IMG/VR virus record: IMGVR_UViG_3300038696_000292
Span: 1 to 30,151 of that record
From: a virus
Length of the DNA stretch: 30,151 bases
Direction: 5' to 3' (one strand)
Under the pieces are notes generated by a model. That model did no database searches. It was not told the origin of the DNA and worked only from the letters and a program-made list of their open reading frames with translations. Positions 1 to 9,113 of this stretch are shown one piece after another. The position numbers were made by a program, and so were the translations under genes. Position 1 is the first letter of the stretch; every line of letters begins with the position of its first letter.

Positions 1-729
1 CAGCCGGGGTGGTACATCACGGAGCCCATTAAGCAGGAGAATGACTTGCTCAGTAGCAAAGAAGACATTCTAGACAAGATCAAGAGCTTCATGGCAGGCA
101 ACCAGAAGGTCATTTATGATGAGGCGCGCGGGGTCCTCGCTACGCAAGATGCCAACCTTGCCTATATTGATCAGGCGGCGTCGGGTCATATACGCGGCGT
201 GCTGGATGATCCCGCGTGTTTTAAAGGGTCGTCGATCCAGGCGCTTAAATCTGATCTGCTGTCATTGAAGGAAAAGGTTGACCTGCAGGTGCTGTCGGAA
301 CGCAAGGCTGTGCAAACAGCGATTGCTGACGCGCGTGATAAAGTTCTGCAGACGGCAGAGTTCCAGGCTTTGTCGCCAGACAATCAGGCAAGGATCCAAT
401 CGCAGTTTGAAGCCCATGCCACGGGCCTTGATCAGGTGTCGGGGATTGCGGTTTTGCGTGATCGCGCCAATGGGATCAGCCGGGGGCTGGTGCCGCAGAT
501 GTTGGCTGAGATCGCGACTTTGGCGCGTCCGGTGGCACCCGTGGGCAATGATGATGATATCCCTAACTCGCCCATTCCGGCGCCTGTGGCCTATGTGAAC
601 GCTTCCGATATCAAGAATGGCTACAGCCAGCCCTATATTGCTGATGAGGACGATCTCGACCGCTACCTTGAAGAGATCAAGAAAACCCTGCTGGTGGAAC
701 TCCGCGCAGGCAAGAAGGTGATTGTCTGA
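1..729 (+). CDS. brxC: BREX-1 P-loop ATPase BrxC, C-terminal part (5' end outside window)
   Basis: This is the 3' end of a large gene: the frame is open from base 1 and encodes 242 visible residues ending at a TGA. The TTG at 46 is not a start, because the frame continues upstream (QPGWYITEP...). The visible part is alpha-helical and charged, with a central helical stretch and a closing segment of the form Y-L-E-E-I-K-K-T-L-L-V-E-L-R-A-G-K-K. That ending is typical of BrxC, the roughly 1,200-residue P-loop NTPase of BREX systems. The ATPase motifs would lie upstream of the window. The stop codon shares one base with the pglX start (TGATG), so the two genes are translationally coupled. Identity rests on the C-terminal pattern plus the order brxC-pglX-pglZ-brxL, and confidence is high. 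Confidence 0.9.
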   Translation, partial: QPGWYITEPIKQENDLLSSKEDILDKIKSFMAGNQKVIYDEARGVLATQDANLAYIDQAASGHIRGVLDDPACFKGSSIQALKSDLLSLKEKVDLQVLSERKAVQTAIADARDKVLQTAEFQALSPDNQARIQSQFEAHATGLDQVSGIAVLRDRANGISRGLVPQMLAEIATLARPVAPVGNDDDIPNSPIPAPVAYVNASDIKNGYSQPYIADEDDLDRYLEEIKKTLLVELRAGKKVIV

Positions 730-3700
730 TGGATACCAACGCACTCAAGAAGTTCGCCCAGGCGGCCCGCAACCTGCTGATTGATCAGGTCACCTCCAAG
801 CTTGACCTTGTTTTGGTCGATGGCAGCGCTGCGTGGCGCGAACACCCGCAAGCGATGAAGGATCTGGATGCGGCGATTGCGCGAGACGGCAGGCAGCAGG
901 TCATTGAGCAAGTGGCCTATACCTGGTTCAACCGTTTCACTGCACTGCGGTTTATGGATGCCAATGATTACACCTCGGTCGGGATCGTCTCGCCTGCTGA
1001 CGGGCAAACCCGCCCTGAAATCTTGTCCGAGGCGATGGCGGGCAACTTTCCTGAGGATGCGCCGGAACGGGTTGTGGCGCTGCTGGATGGTCGTATCCCT
1101 TCGTCCGATCCGCAGGCCGAGGCGTACCGGCTGCTGCTGGTCCATGCCTGCAACCAGTGGCACGGGCCGATGCCCTTTATGTTCGAGCAGATCGACGACT
1201 ATTCTGAGTTGCTGATGCCCGAGGATCTGCTGTCGCAAACCTCCATCCTGGCGGAGGTGCGCGCCGTTATGACGGATGATGCCTGTCAAGATGTCGAGAT
1301 CATCGGCTGGCTCTACCAGTTCTACATTTCGGAAAAAAAAGACCAGGTCTTCGCGGGCCTCAAGAAGAACCAGAAGATCACGGCCGAGAACATCCCCGCC
1401 GCGACGCAGCTCTTCACGCCGCATTGGATCGTGCGCTATCTGGTGGAGAACTCGCTGGGGCGGCTCTGGTTGCTCAACCGGCCTGACAGCAAGCTGGCCG
1501 AGCGGATGGACTACTACATCGCGCCGGAAGAGCCTGAGACGGATTTCCTGAAAATCACCAAGCCCGAGGACATCCGCATCTGCGATCCCGCCGCCGGGTC
1601 GGGGCACATGCTGACCTATGCCTTCGATTTGCTCTACGCCATCTACGAGGAAGAGGGATATGACGCGACCGAGATCCCCGCGCTGATCCTCACGCACAAC
1701 CTGACGGGGGTCGAGATTGATGACCGCGCGGGCGCGCTGGCGGCCTTTGCGCTGGCGATGAAGGCGGCGGCCAAGCTGGGGCGGCGGCGGTTTTTGCGGA
1801 TGGAGGCGAAACCCGACATCTGCGTTTTGCAAAACGTGGCCTTTACCGATGCCGAGATGCAGGACGTCGCCGCCGTGGTGGGGCGCGATCTGTTTACGGA
1901 CGCGCTGCGCGAGACGCTGGGGCAGTTCGAGCAGGCCAAGAACTTCGGATCGTTGATCGTGCCGAAGCTACGCGATCCGGCAGAGGCGCTACGGGTGGTG
2001 GAGGCCAAGCGGCTCGACAGCGATCTGTTACTGCGACCTGTGCTGGACCGCCTCGCAAAAGTGCTGCTTATGGCAGAGGCGTTGTCGCCGAGGTATCACA
2101 TGGTAGTGGCCAACCCGCCGTATATGGGCTCGAAAGAAATGAACGGGAAGCTGGGAGACTTCGCAAAGGAGCAGTATCCGGACAGCAAGTCTGACCTCTT
2201 TGCCATTTTCATGGAACGAACCCTTCGAATGTCGGTCAACCACGGCATGATGGCGATGATTAACATGCAGTCTTGGATGTTCCTTTCCTCTTTTGAGAAG
2301 CTGCGTGGCAAGCTGCTGTCTAATGCAACACTCTTGTCCATGGCGCATTTGGGTGAACGCGGTTTTGACACCATTGGCGGCGCAGTCGTCTCGACCACGG
2401 CCTTTGTCTTCCAAAATGCGCACCACGCTACATTCAAAGGCAACTATGTGCGCCTTGTGGATGGCGCGAATGAGGCCGAGAAAGCTGCTCAAATGCAGGA
2501 AGCCATCAAAAATAACGATTGCGGCTGGTTCTATCGCGCATCAGCAAAAGACTTTGAGAAAGTTCCGGGTATCCCGATTTCGTATTGGCTATCTGATACA
2601 TTCAGAAGTGCATTCAGTGGTGAGAACTTCGTTTCTAAAGCTACGCCGATACAGGGTATCATCACTGGAAAAACAGATCATTTTTTGAGGCTTTGGCCTG
2701 AGATAGGTTACAATAACGTCCGAAAACCAAGTGAACCCACAGACAATCAATATTGGGTCCCCTACGCCAAAGGTGGCGAGGGCCGCAAATGGTATGGGAA
2801 TAATGAGCACCTTCTAAATTGGAAAAATGAAGGGCGAGATCTTGTAAGATCCCGATCAACGAACTCCAAATATTATTTTCAACCGTGTTTAACTTGGACT
2901 TTGATTACGTCCTCTGATTACACCGCGAGATATTGTCCAGAGGGCTTCCTATGGGATGTGGCAGGTTCAATCGCTTTTCCAAACCCGCCGCAACGAATAG
3001 AACCCCTGCTGGGTTTTCTTTGTTCTAATGTTTGCAGAATAATGTTGAAATCAACAAATCCAACAATGAATACAAACATTGAGAATATCGAGAACCTTCC
3101 GATTAGGGAGCCGAACTTACATTCGGCAATTGAAATCTTCGATAGTGCCGTAGGCATCGCCAAGTCTGACTGGGACGCCTACGAAACCTCATGGGATTTC
3201 ACTACGCTCCCGCTGCTCCACCCCGACCACCGCGCCGAGACGATGGAACACACCTACACCACCCTGCGCACCCATTGGCAGGGCATGACGGACGAAATGC
3301 AGCGGCTGGAGGAAGAGAACAACCGCATCTTCATCGACGCCTACGGGTTGCAAGACGAGCTGACCCCCGAGGTGCCATTGAACGAAATCACTCTCACCTG
3401 CAACCCCGCCTATCGCTATGGCATCAAGAACGACGCGGCGGCCAACGAGGCCCGCCTGCGCGCCGATACCATGGCCGAGTTCCTCTCCTACGCCGTGGGC
3501 TGCATGTTCGGCCGTTACAGCGTTGATGCCCCCGGCCTGATCCTCGCCAATCAGGGCGAGACACTGGCTGAATACCTCGCCCGTATCCCCGAGCCGTCTT
3601 TCACGCCCGACGATGACAACGTCATCCCTGTGCTCGACGCGGATTGGTTCGCCGACGACATCACAGAGCGCTTTCGCCTGTTCCTGCGCGTGACCTTCGG

Positions 3701-4196
3701 CGAGGACCATTTCCAAGAAAACCTGCGCTATATCGAGGACGCGCTTGGCAAGGACCTGCGCAAATACTTCACCAAGGACTTTTACGCCGACCACGTGAAG
3801 CGCTACAAGAAACGCCCGATCTACTGGTTGTTCTCCAGCTCCAAGGGCAGCTTTCAGGCGCTGGTCTATATGCACCGCTACCGCTCTGACACCGTCTCGG
3901 TCGTGCTGAACGACTACTTGCGCGAATACATCAGCAAGCTTGAGGGCGAACGCGGGCGGCTGGAAAAGCTGTCTGATGACGCAAGTGCTGGCCAGGCCCA
4001 GCGCACCAAGGCGCTGAAAGATATGGCTGGTGTCGGTAAACAGATTGAAGAGCTGAATGCCTGGGAACGCGATGTGGTCTTTCCGATGGCGCAGCAAAAG
4101 ATCGAAATTGATCTCGACGATGGCGTCAAAGCGAATTACCCGAAGTTCGGCACCGCGTTGAAAAAAATTCCCGGGTTGGAAGCCAAGAATGACTGA
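729..4196 (+). CDS. pglX: BREX-1 adenine-specific DNA methyltransferase PglX
   Basis: The product has 1155 residues, a normal length for PglX. It is the modification enzyme of type 1 BREX: it methylates an adenine in a non-palindromic site on host DNA and is also needed for exclusion of unmodified phage. SAM-binding motif I is DPAAGSGH at residues 286-293, and catalytic motif IV is NPPY at 462-465, typical of gamma-class N6-adenine methyltransferases. The start ATG overlaps the brxC stop by one base, and the 3' end overlaps pglZ by 8 bases. Residues about 621-814 (bases about 2590-3170) are encoded by distinctly AT-richer DNA than both flanks. This is the region after motif IV where the target-recognition part is expected. 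The C-terminal third returns to GC-rich DNA and is charged and helical. Confidence 0.95.
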   Translation: MDTNALKKFAQAARNLLIDQVTSKLDLVLVDGSAAWREHPQAMKDLDAAIARDGRQQVIEQVAYTWFNRFTALRFMDANDYTSVGIVSPADGQTRPEILSEAMAGNFPEDAPERVVALLDGRIPSSDPQAEAYRLLLVHACNQWHGPMPFMFEQIDDYSELLMPEDLLSQTSILAEVRAVMTDDACQDVEIIGWLYQFYISEKKDQVFAGLKKNQKITAENIPAATQLFTPHWIVRYLVENSLGRLWLLNRPDSKLAERMDYYIAPEEPETDFLKITKPEDIRICDPAAGSGHMLTYAFDLLYAIYEEEGYDATEIPALILTHNLTGVEIDDRAGALAAFALAMKAAAKLGRRRFLRMEAKPDICVLQNVAFTDAEMQDVAAVVGRDLFTDALRETLGQFEQAKNFGSLIVPKLRDPAEALRVVEAKRLDSDLLLRPVLDRLAKVLLMAEALSPRYHMVVANPPYMGSKEMNGKLGDFAKEQYPDSKSDLFAIFMERTLRMSVNHGMMAMINMQSWMFLSSFEKLRGKLLSNATLLSMAHLGERGFDTIGGAVVSTTAFVFQNAHHATFKGNYVRLVDGANEAEKAAQMQEAIKNNDCGWFYRASAKDFEKVPGIPISYWLSDTFRSAFSGENFVSKATPIQGIITGKTDHFLRLWPEIGYNNVRKPSEPTDNQYWVPYAKGGEGRKWYGNNEHLLNWKNEGRDLVRSRSTNSKYYFQPCLTWTLITSSDYTARYCPEGFLWDVAGSIAFPNPPQRIEPLLGFLCSNVCRIMLKSTNPTMNTNIENIENLPIREPNLHSAIEIFDSAVGIAKSDWDAYETSWDFTTLPLLHPDHRAETMEHTYTTLRTHWQGMTDEMQRLEEENNRIFIDAYGLQDELTPEVPLNEITLTCNPAYRYGIKNDAAANEARLRADTMAEFLSYAVGCMFGRYSVDAPGLILANQGETLAEYLARIPEPSFTPDDDNVIPVLDADWFADDITERFRLFLRVTFGEDHFQENLRYIEDALGKDLRKYFTKDFYADHVKRYKKRPIYWLFSSSKGSFQALVYMHRYRSDTVSVVLNDYLREYISKLEGERGRLEKLSDDASAGQAQRTKALKDMAGVGKQIEELNAWERDVVFPMAQQKIEIDLDDGVKANYPKFGTALKKIPGLEAKND

Positions 4197-6690
4197 TCGT
4201 ATTTCCGCCAGCCTGCGACGACAGTTTGATGATCACCGAATTGTCTTTTGGTATGATGCAGACCGCGACATGCGAGACACGTTCGAGGCCGTAGATCTTC
4301 CCGATGTCACGAAGGTCGAGATCGCAAATAACGAGTTTGGGTTGAAACACCGCATGCTGCGACAAGAGCCAGAGACACGGTTTTTGGTGTTTCATGACGG
4401 CCCGGCACCGCAGGATGCTGCAAACTGGCTGTTGGATCTGCAGCTTGCAACTTCGGTGTTTAAAGCTGATCAAGCGGCGATATGGCTGGCGGAACTGGGC
4501 CTGCCCACGCAATTGGAAGCGGTCGTGCGTGACCACATGGAGTTCTACCGCTCGCAAGGGCGCATCGAAGCCCTAAAGCGATTGGCAACCCCAACGGATA
4601 CCCAGACCCAAGTGCGCCAAAAGATGCTGGCAGTCTGCGCGGGGGTGACCGGACGTCTCGACACAGTGATTGAGGCCTTGCTGGGCGATTTAGCTGAAAA
4701 CCGTGACGACATCCTGCGCTTAATGGCGCGTGCGAACCTCACGGATTTCTTCTGGAAGCAGGTTGCGCAGGACTACGGATATCAATCCGACGCACCGGAT
4801 TTTGAAGATTTCGGGATTACGCTGTTTCAATCGGCCTATGCGCATGCCCTGGGCGAGACAGGCGAGCTCAACGATGAGGCAAGCCTGGTGTTCAGCCGCT
4901 GGAAGAACGCGCGCACAAGCGGTGAGGCGTTCACCAGCCTTGCGACCAAGTATCAAGAACTGCTCAATATCGCGGGTGACCTGACGGGACGTGAAGTCCG
5001 CACTGTCATGGGGATGGATACGTTCGAGGAAATCGACCGGCACATTATCCGCGGTCTAGTGCATGCGATGTCCACCCAAACTGTCAGTGCCCCGGATGTC
5101 TTGAAATGGGTCCGGCAACGTCGTCAAAGCCATTGGTTCGCGGGATATGCCGATACCTACCAAGCGATCGCTTTTGCCACCGAATTCCAACAAGCACTTG
5201 CGGAGATCAACCTTGGCATGTCCAGCCTGGCCGAGGGTGTGAAGCGTTACACCAGCAGCTGGTACCGTCTTGATCAGCTTTATCGCAAGTTCATTTTCCA
5301 CTTCCAGAAGGCCGGGCAATCATCGCTTCTGGGCGAGCTCTTTGAGGCGGTCGAGAACCGGTACACGAACTCCTTTGTGCGGCCCATGAACGACGCTTGG
5401 CAAGATCATCTGGCGAAGACCGCCGCGTGGGAGATTACCGGATACCCCAAGCAGGGAGATTTCTACCGCGATCAAGCGGCGATGTTCCGGCGGCAGGACC
5501 AGAAGGTTGTCGTGATTGTTTCTGATGCGCTGCGCTATGAGGTGGCAGAGGAATGCCTGCGTCGCATCCGGGGGCTGAACCGGTTCGATGCTGATCTTAA
5601 ACCGATGATTTCATCCTTGCCAAGCTATACGCAGCTCGGCATGGCCGCACTCCTGCCTCACAGCACGCTTGAGCTGGCAGCAGATGGCAATGGGACAGTT
5701 TTGGCAGACGGAGCCAACACAGTGGGTCTGCAGGCGCGTGAGAAGCGCTTGGCGGCTGGGCGTGTCGGCGACCGCGCTAAGACGATCTCTGCCGAGGATA
5801 TTATGGGAATGCGCACGGATGAGGGCAAAGACCTCTTTCGCGACCATGATATTGTTTACGTTTATCACAACAGGATCGATGCCATTGGCGATAAACGCGC
5901 CACAGAAGATCAGACCTTTGACGCAGTGGAAGATGCGCTTGAGGATCTGCTCAAGCTTGTGCGCAAGCTCACGTCAGCGAATTTCTCGAACATCTTGATC
6001 ACCGCTGACCACGGCTTTCTTTATCAGCACCAGTCTTTGGATGAGGCCACATTTGCGCTGGCAGATCCTGATGGGGATGAAATCTTGATGCGCAACCGGC
6101 GCTTTGTCATCGGTAAGGGACTGCGCGACACCACAGGCATGAAAAAATACGCCGCTGCAGATCTGAGGCTCTCGGGTGCGCTGGATGTCCTGATCCCAAA
6201 TTCTTTGAACCGCCTGCGTGTTAAAGGGGCGGGCAGCCGCTTCGTGCACGGCGGCGCCACATTGCAGGAAATCGTCGTTCCCGTCATCCGGGTTGGAAAG
6301 AAACGCTTGGCGGATGTAAATCAGGTCGAGGTGCAGATCATTGTCACAGGGCGCACCCTGATCAGTTCGGGCCAGATGGCGATCACCTTCTATCAAGGCC
6401 AGGCTGTGTCAGAGAAAATTCAGGCCCGCGACCTGATGGCGGGCATCTATGCCGCCGATGGCACATTGATCTCGGATGAACATGTTCTGACCTTTGATTA
6501 CACGTCGCCCAACGCACGTGAGCGCGAAATGCCCTGCAAATTCCTGCTGACCCGGGCGGCGGATGACTACAACAATCAAGATGTGTTTTTGAAGCTGCGC
6601 GAGCGGATCGGCAAAACCAGTCATTATCAGGACTACGCCAGCCAACGGCTGCAATTGCGACGCGGCATTTCCACAGACTTCGACTTTTAA
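4189..6690 (+). CDS. pglZ: BREX-1 phosphatase-superfamily protein PglZ
   Basis: The product has 833 residues, as expected for type A PglZ of BREX-1. The central PglZ domain belongs to the alkaline phosphatase superfamily. The metal-binding motifs are visible as SDALRYE (445-451, Asp446) and TADHGF (605-610, Asp607 and His608). PglZ proteins are core BREX components with metal-dependent phosphodiesterase/nuclease-like potential, and their precise substrate in defence is unsettled. The N-terminal half is a helical region of unknown role. The C-terminal part (about 690-833) is beta-rich and may mediate contacts with partners. The ATG lies inside the end of pglX (8-base overlap), which fits one polycistronic transcript. 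brxL follows 11 bases after the stop. Confidence 0.94.
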   Translation: MTDRISASLRRQFDDHRIVFWYDADRDMRDTFEAVDLPDVTKVEIANNEFGLKHRMLRQEPETRFLVFHDGPAPQDAANWLLDLQLATSVFKADQAAIWLAELGLPTQLEAVVRDHMEFYRSQGRIEALKRLATPTDTQTQVRQKMLAVCAGVTGRLDTVIEALLGDLAENRDDILRLMARANLTDFFWKQVAQDYGYQSDAPDFEDFGITLFQSAYAHALGETGELNDEASLVFSRWKNARTSGEAFTSLATKYQELLNIAGDLTGREVRTVMGMDTFEEIDRHIIRGLVHAMSTQTVSAPDVLKWVRQRRQSHWFAGYADTYQAIAFATEFQQALAEINLGMSSLAEGVKRYTSSWYRLDQLYRKFIFHFQKAGQSSLLGELFEAVENRYTNSFVRPMNDAWQDHLAKTAAWEITGYPKQGDFYRDQAAMFRRQDQKVVVIVSDALRYEVAEECLRRIRGLNRFDADLKPMISSLPSYTQLGMAALLPHSTLELAADGNGTVLADGANTVGLQAREKRLAAGRVGDRAKTISAEDIMGMRTDEGKDLFRDHDIVYVYHNRIDAIGDKRATEDQTFDAVEDALEDLLKLVRKLTSANFSNILITADHGFLYQHQSLDEATFALADPDGDEILMRNRRFVIGKGLRDTTGMKKYAAADLRLSGALDVLIPNSLNRLRVKGAGSRFVHGGATLQEIVVPVIRVGKKRLADVNQVEVQIIVTGRTLISSGQMAITFYQGQAVSEKIQARDLMAGIYAADGTLISDEHVLTFDYTSPNAREREMPCKFLLTRAADDYNNQDVFLKLRERIGKTSHYQDYASQRLQLRRGISTDFDF

Positions 6691-6701
6691 GGACCGAGCC
6701 C

Positions 6702-8807
6702 ATGAGTGACCTGAACGCCAAGATCAATGAACACTTCGCGGGCTTTGTGGTGCGCAAAGACCTGGTGAAGGCGGTTAAGGGCAATGCCATCGTCCCAACC
6801 TATGTTCTGGAATATCTGCTGGGCCAATATTGCGCGACCGATGATGAAGCATCGATCCAAACGGGCATTGAGACGGTCAAGGACATCCTGCGCAAACATT
6901 ATGTCCACCGCAGTGAGGCGGGGCTAATCCAGTCCACGATCAAGGAAAAGGGCCGGTACAAGGTCATCGACATGGTCAGCGTGGCGCTGAATGAGAAGAC
7001 CGACAGTTACGAGGCGACTTTTGAAAACCTCGGGATCAAAAAAGTTGCCGTGGACAGTGGCACGGTAAAACAACACCCGAAGCTACTTGTCACAGGCGTC
7101 TGGTCGATTGCCGATGTGCAATATGAATACTCCGAGGATGCCCGGGTCTCGCCCTGGATCTTGGAAGCCATCAAGCCGATCCAGATTGCCAAGGTCGACT
7201 TTGAGCAATTCAAGTCAGCACGCGCGGCCTTCACCACGGATGAGTGGATCGACATTTTGATGCAGAGCATCGGGTTCAATCCAGAGGCGTTCGGACGGCG
7301 CAGCAAGCTTTTGCAACTGATGCGGCTGATTCCGTTTGTTGAGCGCAATTACAACATGATCGAACTGGGCCCGAAGGGCACCGGTAAATCTCACATCTAT
7401 TCGGAGTTCTCGCCGCATGGTCAGCTGATCTCGGGAGGCGAAGTCTCGACCCCCAAGCTTTTTGTGAACAACGCGAATGGCCGGATTGGTCTCGTCGGGT
7501 TCTGGGATGTGGTCGCCTTTGACGAATTTGCCGGTCGCGACAAGAAGGCCAATCGGGCCTTGGTCGACATCATGAAGAATTACATGGCCAATAAATCATT
7601 CTCGCGTGGCGTGACCTCCATTGGAGCTGAGGCCAGCTTTGCGTTTGTGGGCAACACCGACCACAACGTGCCGTTCATGCTCAAAAACAGCGATCTTTTT
7701 GAAGCGCTTCCGGCGCAGTTCCACGATTCAGCATTCATCGACCGTCTGCACGCTTATCTGCCGGGCTGGGAAATCGACGTAATCCGCACCGAAATGTTCA
7801 CTTCCGGCTATGGGTTCATCGTGGATTACCTGGCCGAGATTCTGCGCAAGCTGCGCTCGGATGACTTCTCCAATCGGGCGGATGCGTTCTTTAAGGTGGG
7901 GGCGCAAATCTCGACGCGCGACCGCGATGCAATTTTCAAAACGCTGTCAGGCTATCTCAAGCTCATTTTTCCAGACGGGGGCGAAACGGAGGATGACGTC
8001 GAGGATATGCTGCGGATTGCAATGGAAAGCCGCAAACGGGTGAAAGACCAGCTGGCCCGGATCGACAGCACCTATCCGGATGTGGATTTCCATTACGTGG
8101 GCTCTGACGGTCAGAAGCGATCAGTCACGACGGTTGAGGAGGAAGAGTTTCCGCAGTTCTATCATCTTAAGCCGGCACTTGATCCAAAGGAGCAGGGCCA
8201 GGAAGGAGAGGAGACATCTGCAGAGGCTGCAACAGGGGAGGACGTTGGCGCAGGCGCACCTGCGACCGTATCAGAGCCTGTCGAGGACCAAGGCAAACAA
8301 GCAGACCCGGTGACGCCAGTCCTTGAAGAAGGCCACAAAGTCTTCACGGAAAACCGCAAGGGCGTCAGTTATGACACTCTTTTTGGGCCCTATATTGATG
8401 GTGCTTCGCGGATCATCGTGACCGATCCCTACATCCGCTACTTTTATCAGACCCGCAACATGATGGAATTTGTGGAAATGGTCATCCGCCGTAAGGCGCC
8501 GGAAGACCAGGTTGCCGTTCATCTCGTGACCGGCGCTGATGATGGTAATGTCGGACAGCAGCGCGAACTGCTTGAATCGATCAGCACGGCCTGCCTTGGG
8601 TCCGGGGTCGAGTTCACATGGGGCTTTGATGCGTCGGGTACAGCGCATGCCCGGGATATTGTCACGGATACCGGCTGGAAGATCGTCCTCGATCGTGGGC
8701 TGGATATCTTTCAAGCGCCTGTGAAAACTGGTGGGTTTTCGCTCAGCGACCGAATGCAGGAGCACAGGATGCTGAAGGGGTTTTATGTGACGTATGTGCG
8801 GACTTAA
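6702..8807 (+). CDS. brxL: BREX-1 AAA+ protein BrxL with MIT_C-like C-terminal domain
   Basis: The product has 701 residues. The N-terminal part (1-200) matches BrxL in style. The AAA+ core has Walker A GPKGTGKS (223-230) and Walker B VVAFDE (270-275), and BrxL AAA+ rings bind DNA. Residues about 490-550 form a Glu/Ala/Gly/Pro-rich linker. From about 555 the protein does not look like the Lon protease domain. Instead it reads like the C-terminal domain of human MITD1, which has a phospholipase-D fold without a working HKD pair. Matching signatures are YDTLFGPY (557-564), TDPYIR, then QTRNMMEF, HLVT, HARDI, and DTGWKIVLDRGLDIF followed by FSL. The RBS AAGGA overlaps the pglZ stop. It is the last recognised BREX gene of the operon. 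The family call is firm; the domain call comes from sequence memory, not a profile search. Confidence 0.9.
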   Translation: MSDLNAKINEHFAGFVVRKDLVKAVKGNAIVPTYVLEYLLGQYCATDDEASIQTGIETVKDILRKHYVHRSEAGLIQSTIKEKGRYKVIDMVSVALNEKTDSYEATFENLGIKKVAVDSGTVKQHPKLLVTGVWSIADVQYEYSEDARVSPWILEAIKPIQIAKVDFEQFKSARAAFTTDEWIDILMQSIGFNPEAFGRRSKLLQLMRLIPFVERNYNMIELGPKGTGKSHIYSEFSPHGQLISGGEVSTPKLFVNNANGRIGLVGFWDVVAFDEFAGRDKKANRALVDIMKNYMANKSFSRGVTSIGAEASFAFVGNTDHNVPFMLKNSDLFEALPAQFHDSAFIDRLHAYLPGWEIDVIRTEMFTSGYGFIVDYLAEILRKLRSDDFSNRADAFFKVGAQISTRDRDAIFKTLSGYLKLIFPDGGETEDDVEDMLRIAMESRKRVKDQLARIDSTYPDVDFHYVGSDGQKRSVTTVEEEEFPQFYHLKPALDPKEQGQEGEETSAEAATGEDVGAGAPATVSEPVEDQGKQADPVTPVLEEGHKVFTENRKGVSYDTLFGPYIDGASRIIVTDPYIRYFYQTRNMMEFVEMVIRRKAPEDQVAVHLVTGADDGNVGQQRELLESISTACLGSGVEFTWGFDASGTAHARDIVTDTGWKIVLDRGLDIFQAPVKTGGFSLSDRMQEHRMLKGFYVTYVRT

Positions 8808-8843
8808 GCCAATGACAATACTCACGTACAGATCAGTGGAGAG

Positions 8844-9113
8844 ATGGATTTGAAACGCAAAGATGATATTGAAGTGCTGTCTGGCCAGCTTGTCGCGCAG
8901 AACATGATGTTGCAAATAATGTTAGGCCAGAGCGTTCTACTGACGGCTGATGCTGGGGCGGAGCTGCGTGGCTCTATTGAAGCTGGTTTGGCAGCGATCA
9001 AGGGCAACCCTAACATGACTGACCGCGAAAAGTTCGGTTGTGAAAAGACGCTTGAAGATGCGATAGACACGATCGATCAGGTCCAGACGCTGGCGGGCTT
9101 AAAGACACGCTGA
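8844..9113 (+). CDS. small hypothetical protein downstream of brxL
   Basis: This gene encodes 89 residues that I do not recognise. The protein is mostly helical and soluble, without a signal peptide or membrane segment. Leucine- and methionine-rich helices occur near residues 10-35, and a charged helical end follows. The start ATG at 8844 directly follows a GGAGAG at 8838-8843, which is very close for a ribosome-binding site, so the true start is uncertain. It lies 36 bases after brxL on the same strand and its stop codon shares one base with the next ATG (TGATG), so it is coupled to the next gene. Together the two look like an accessory pair appended to the BREX operon. Its function is unknown. 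Confidence 0.65.
   Translation: MDLKRKDDIEVLSGQLVAQNMMLQIMLGQSVLLTADAGAELRGSIEAGLAAIKGNPNMTDREKFGCEKTLEDAIDTIDQVQTLAGLKTR

Noticed and set aside
663-1832. 389-codon minus-strand frame inside pglX
   Set aside because: It is a mirror of a GC-rich coding region, Arg/His/Gln-rich without motifs, and pglX covers it fully with catalytic motifs.
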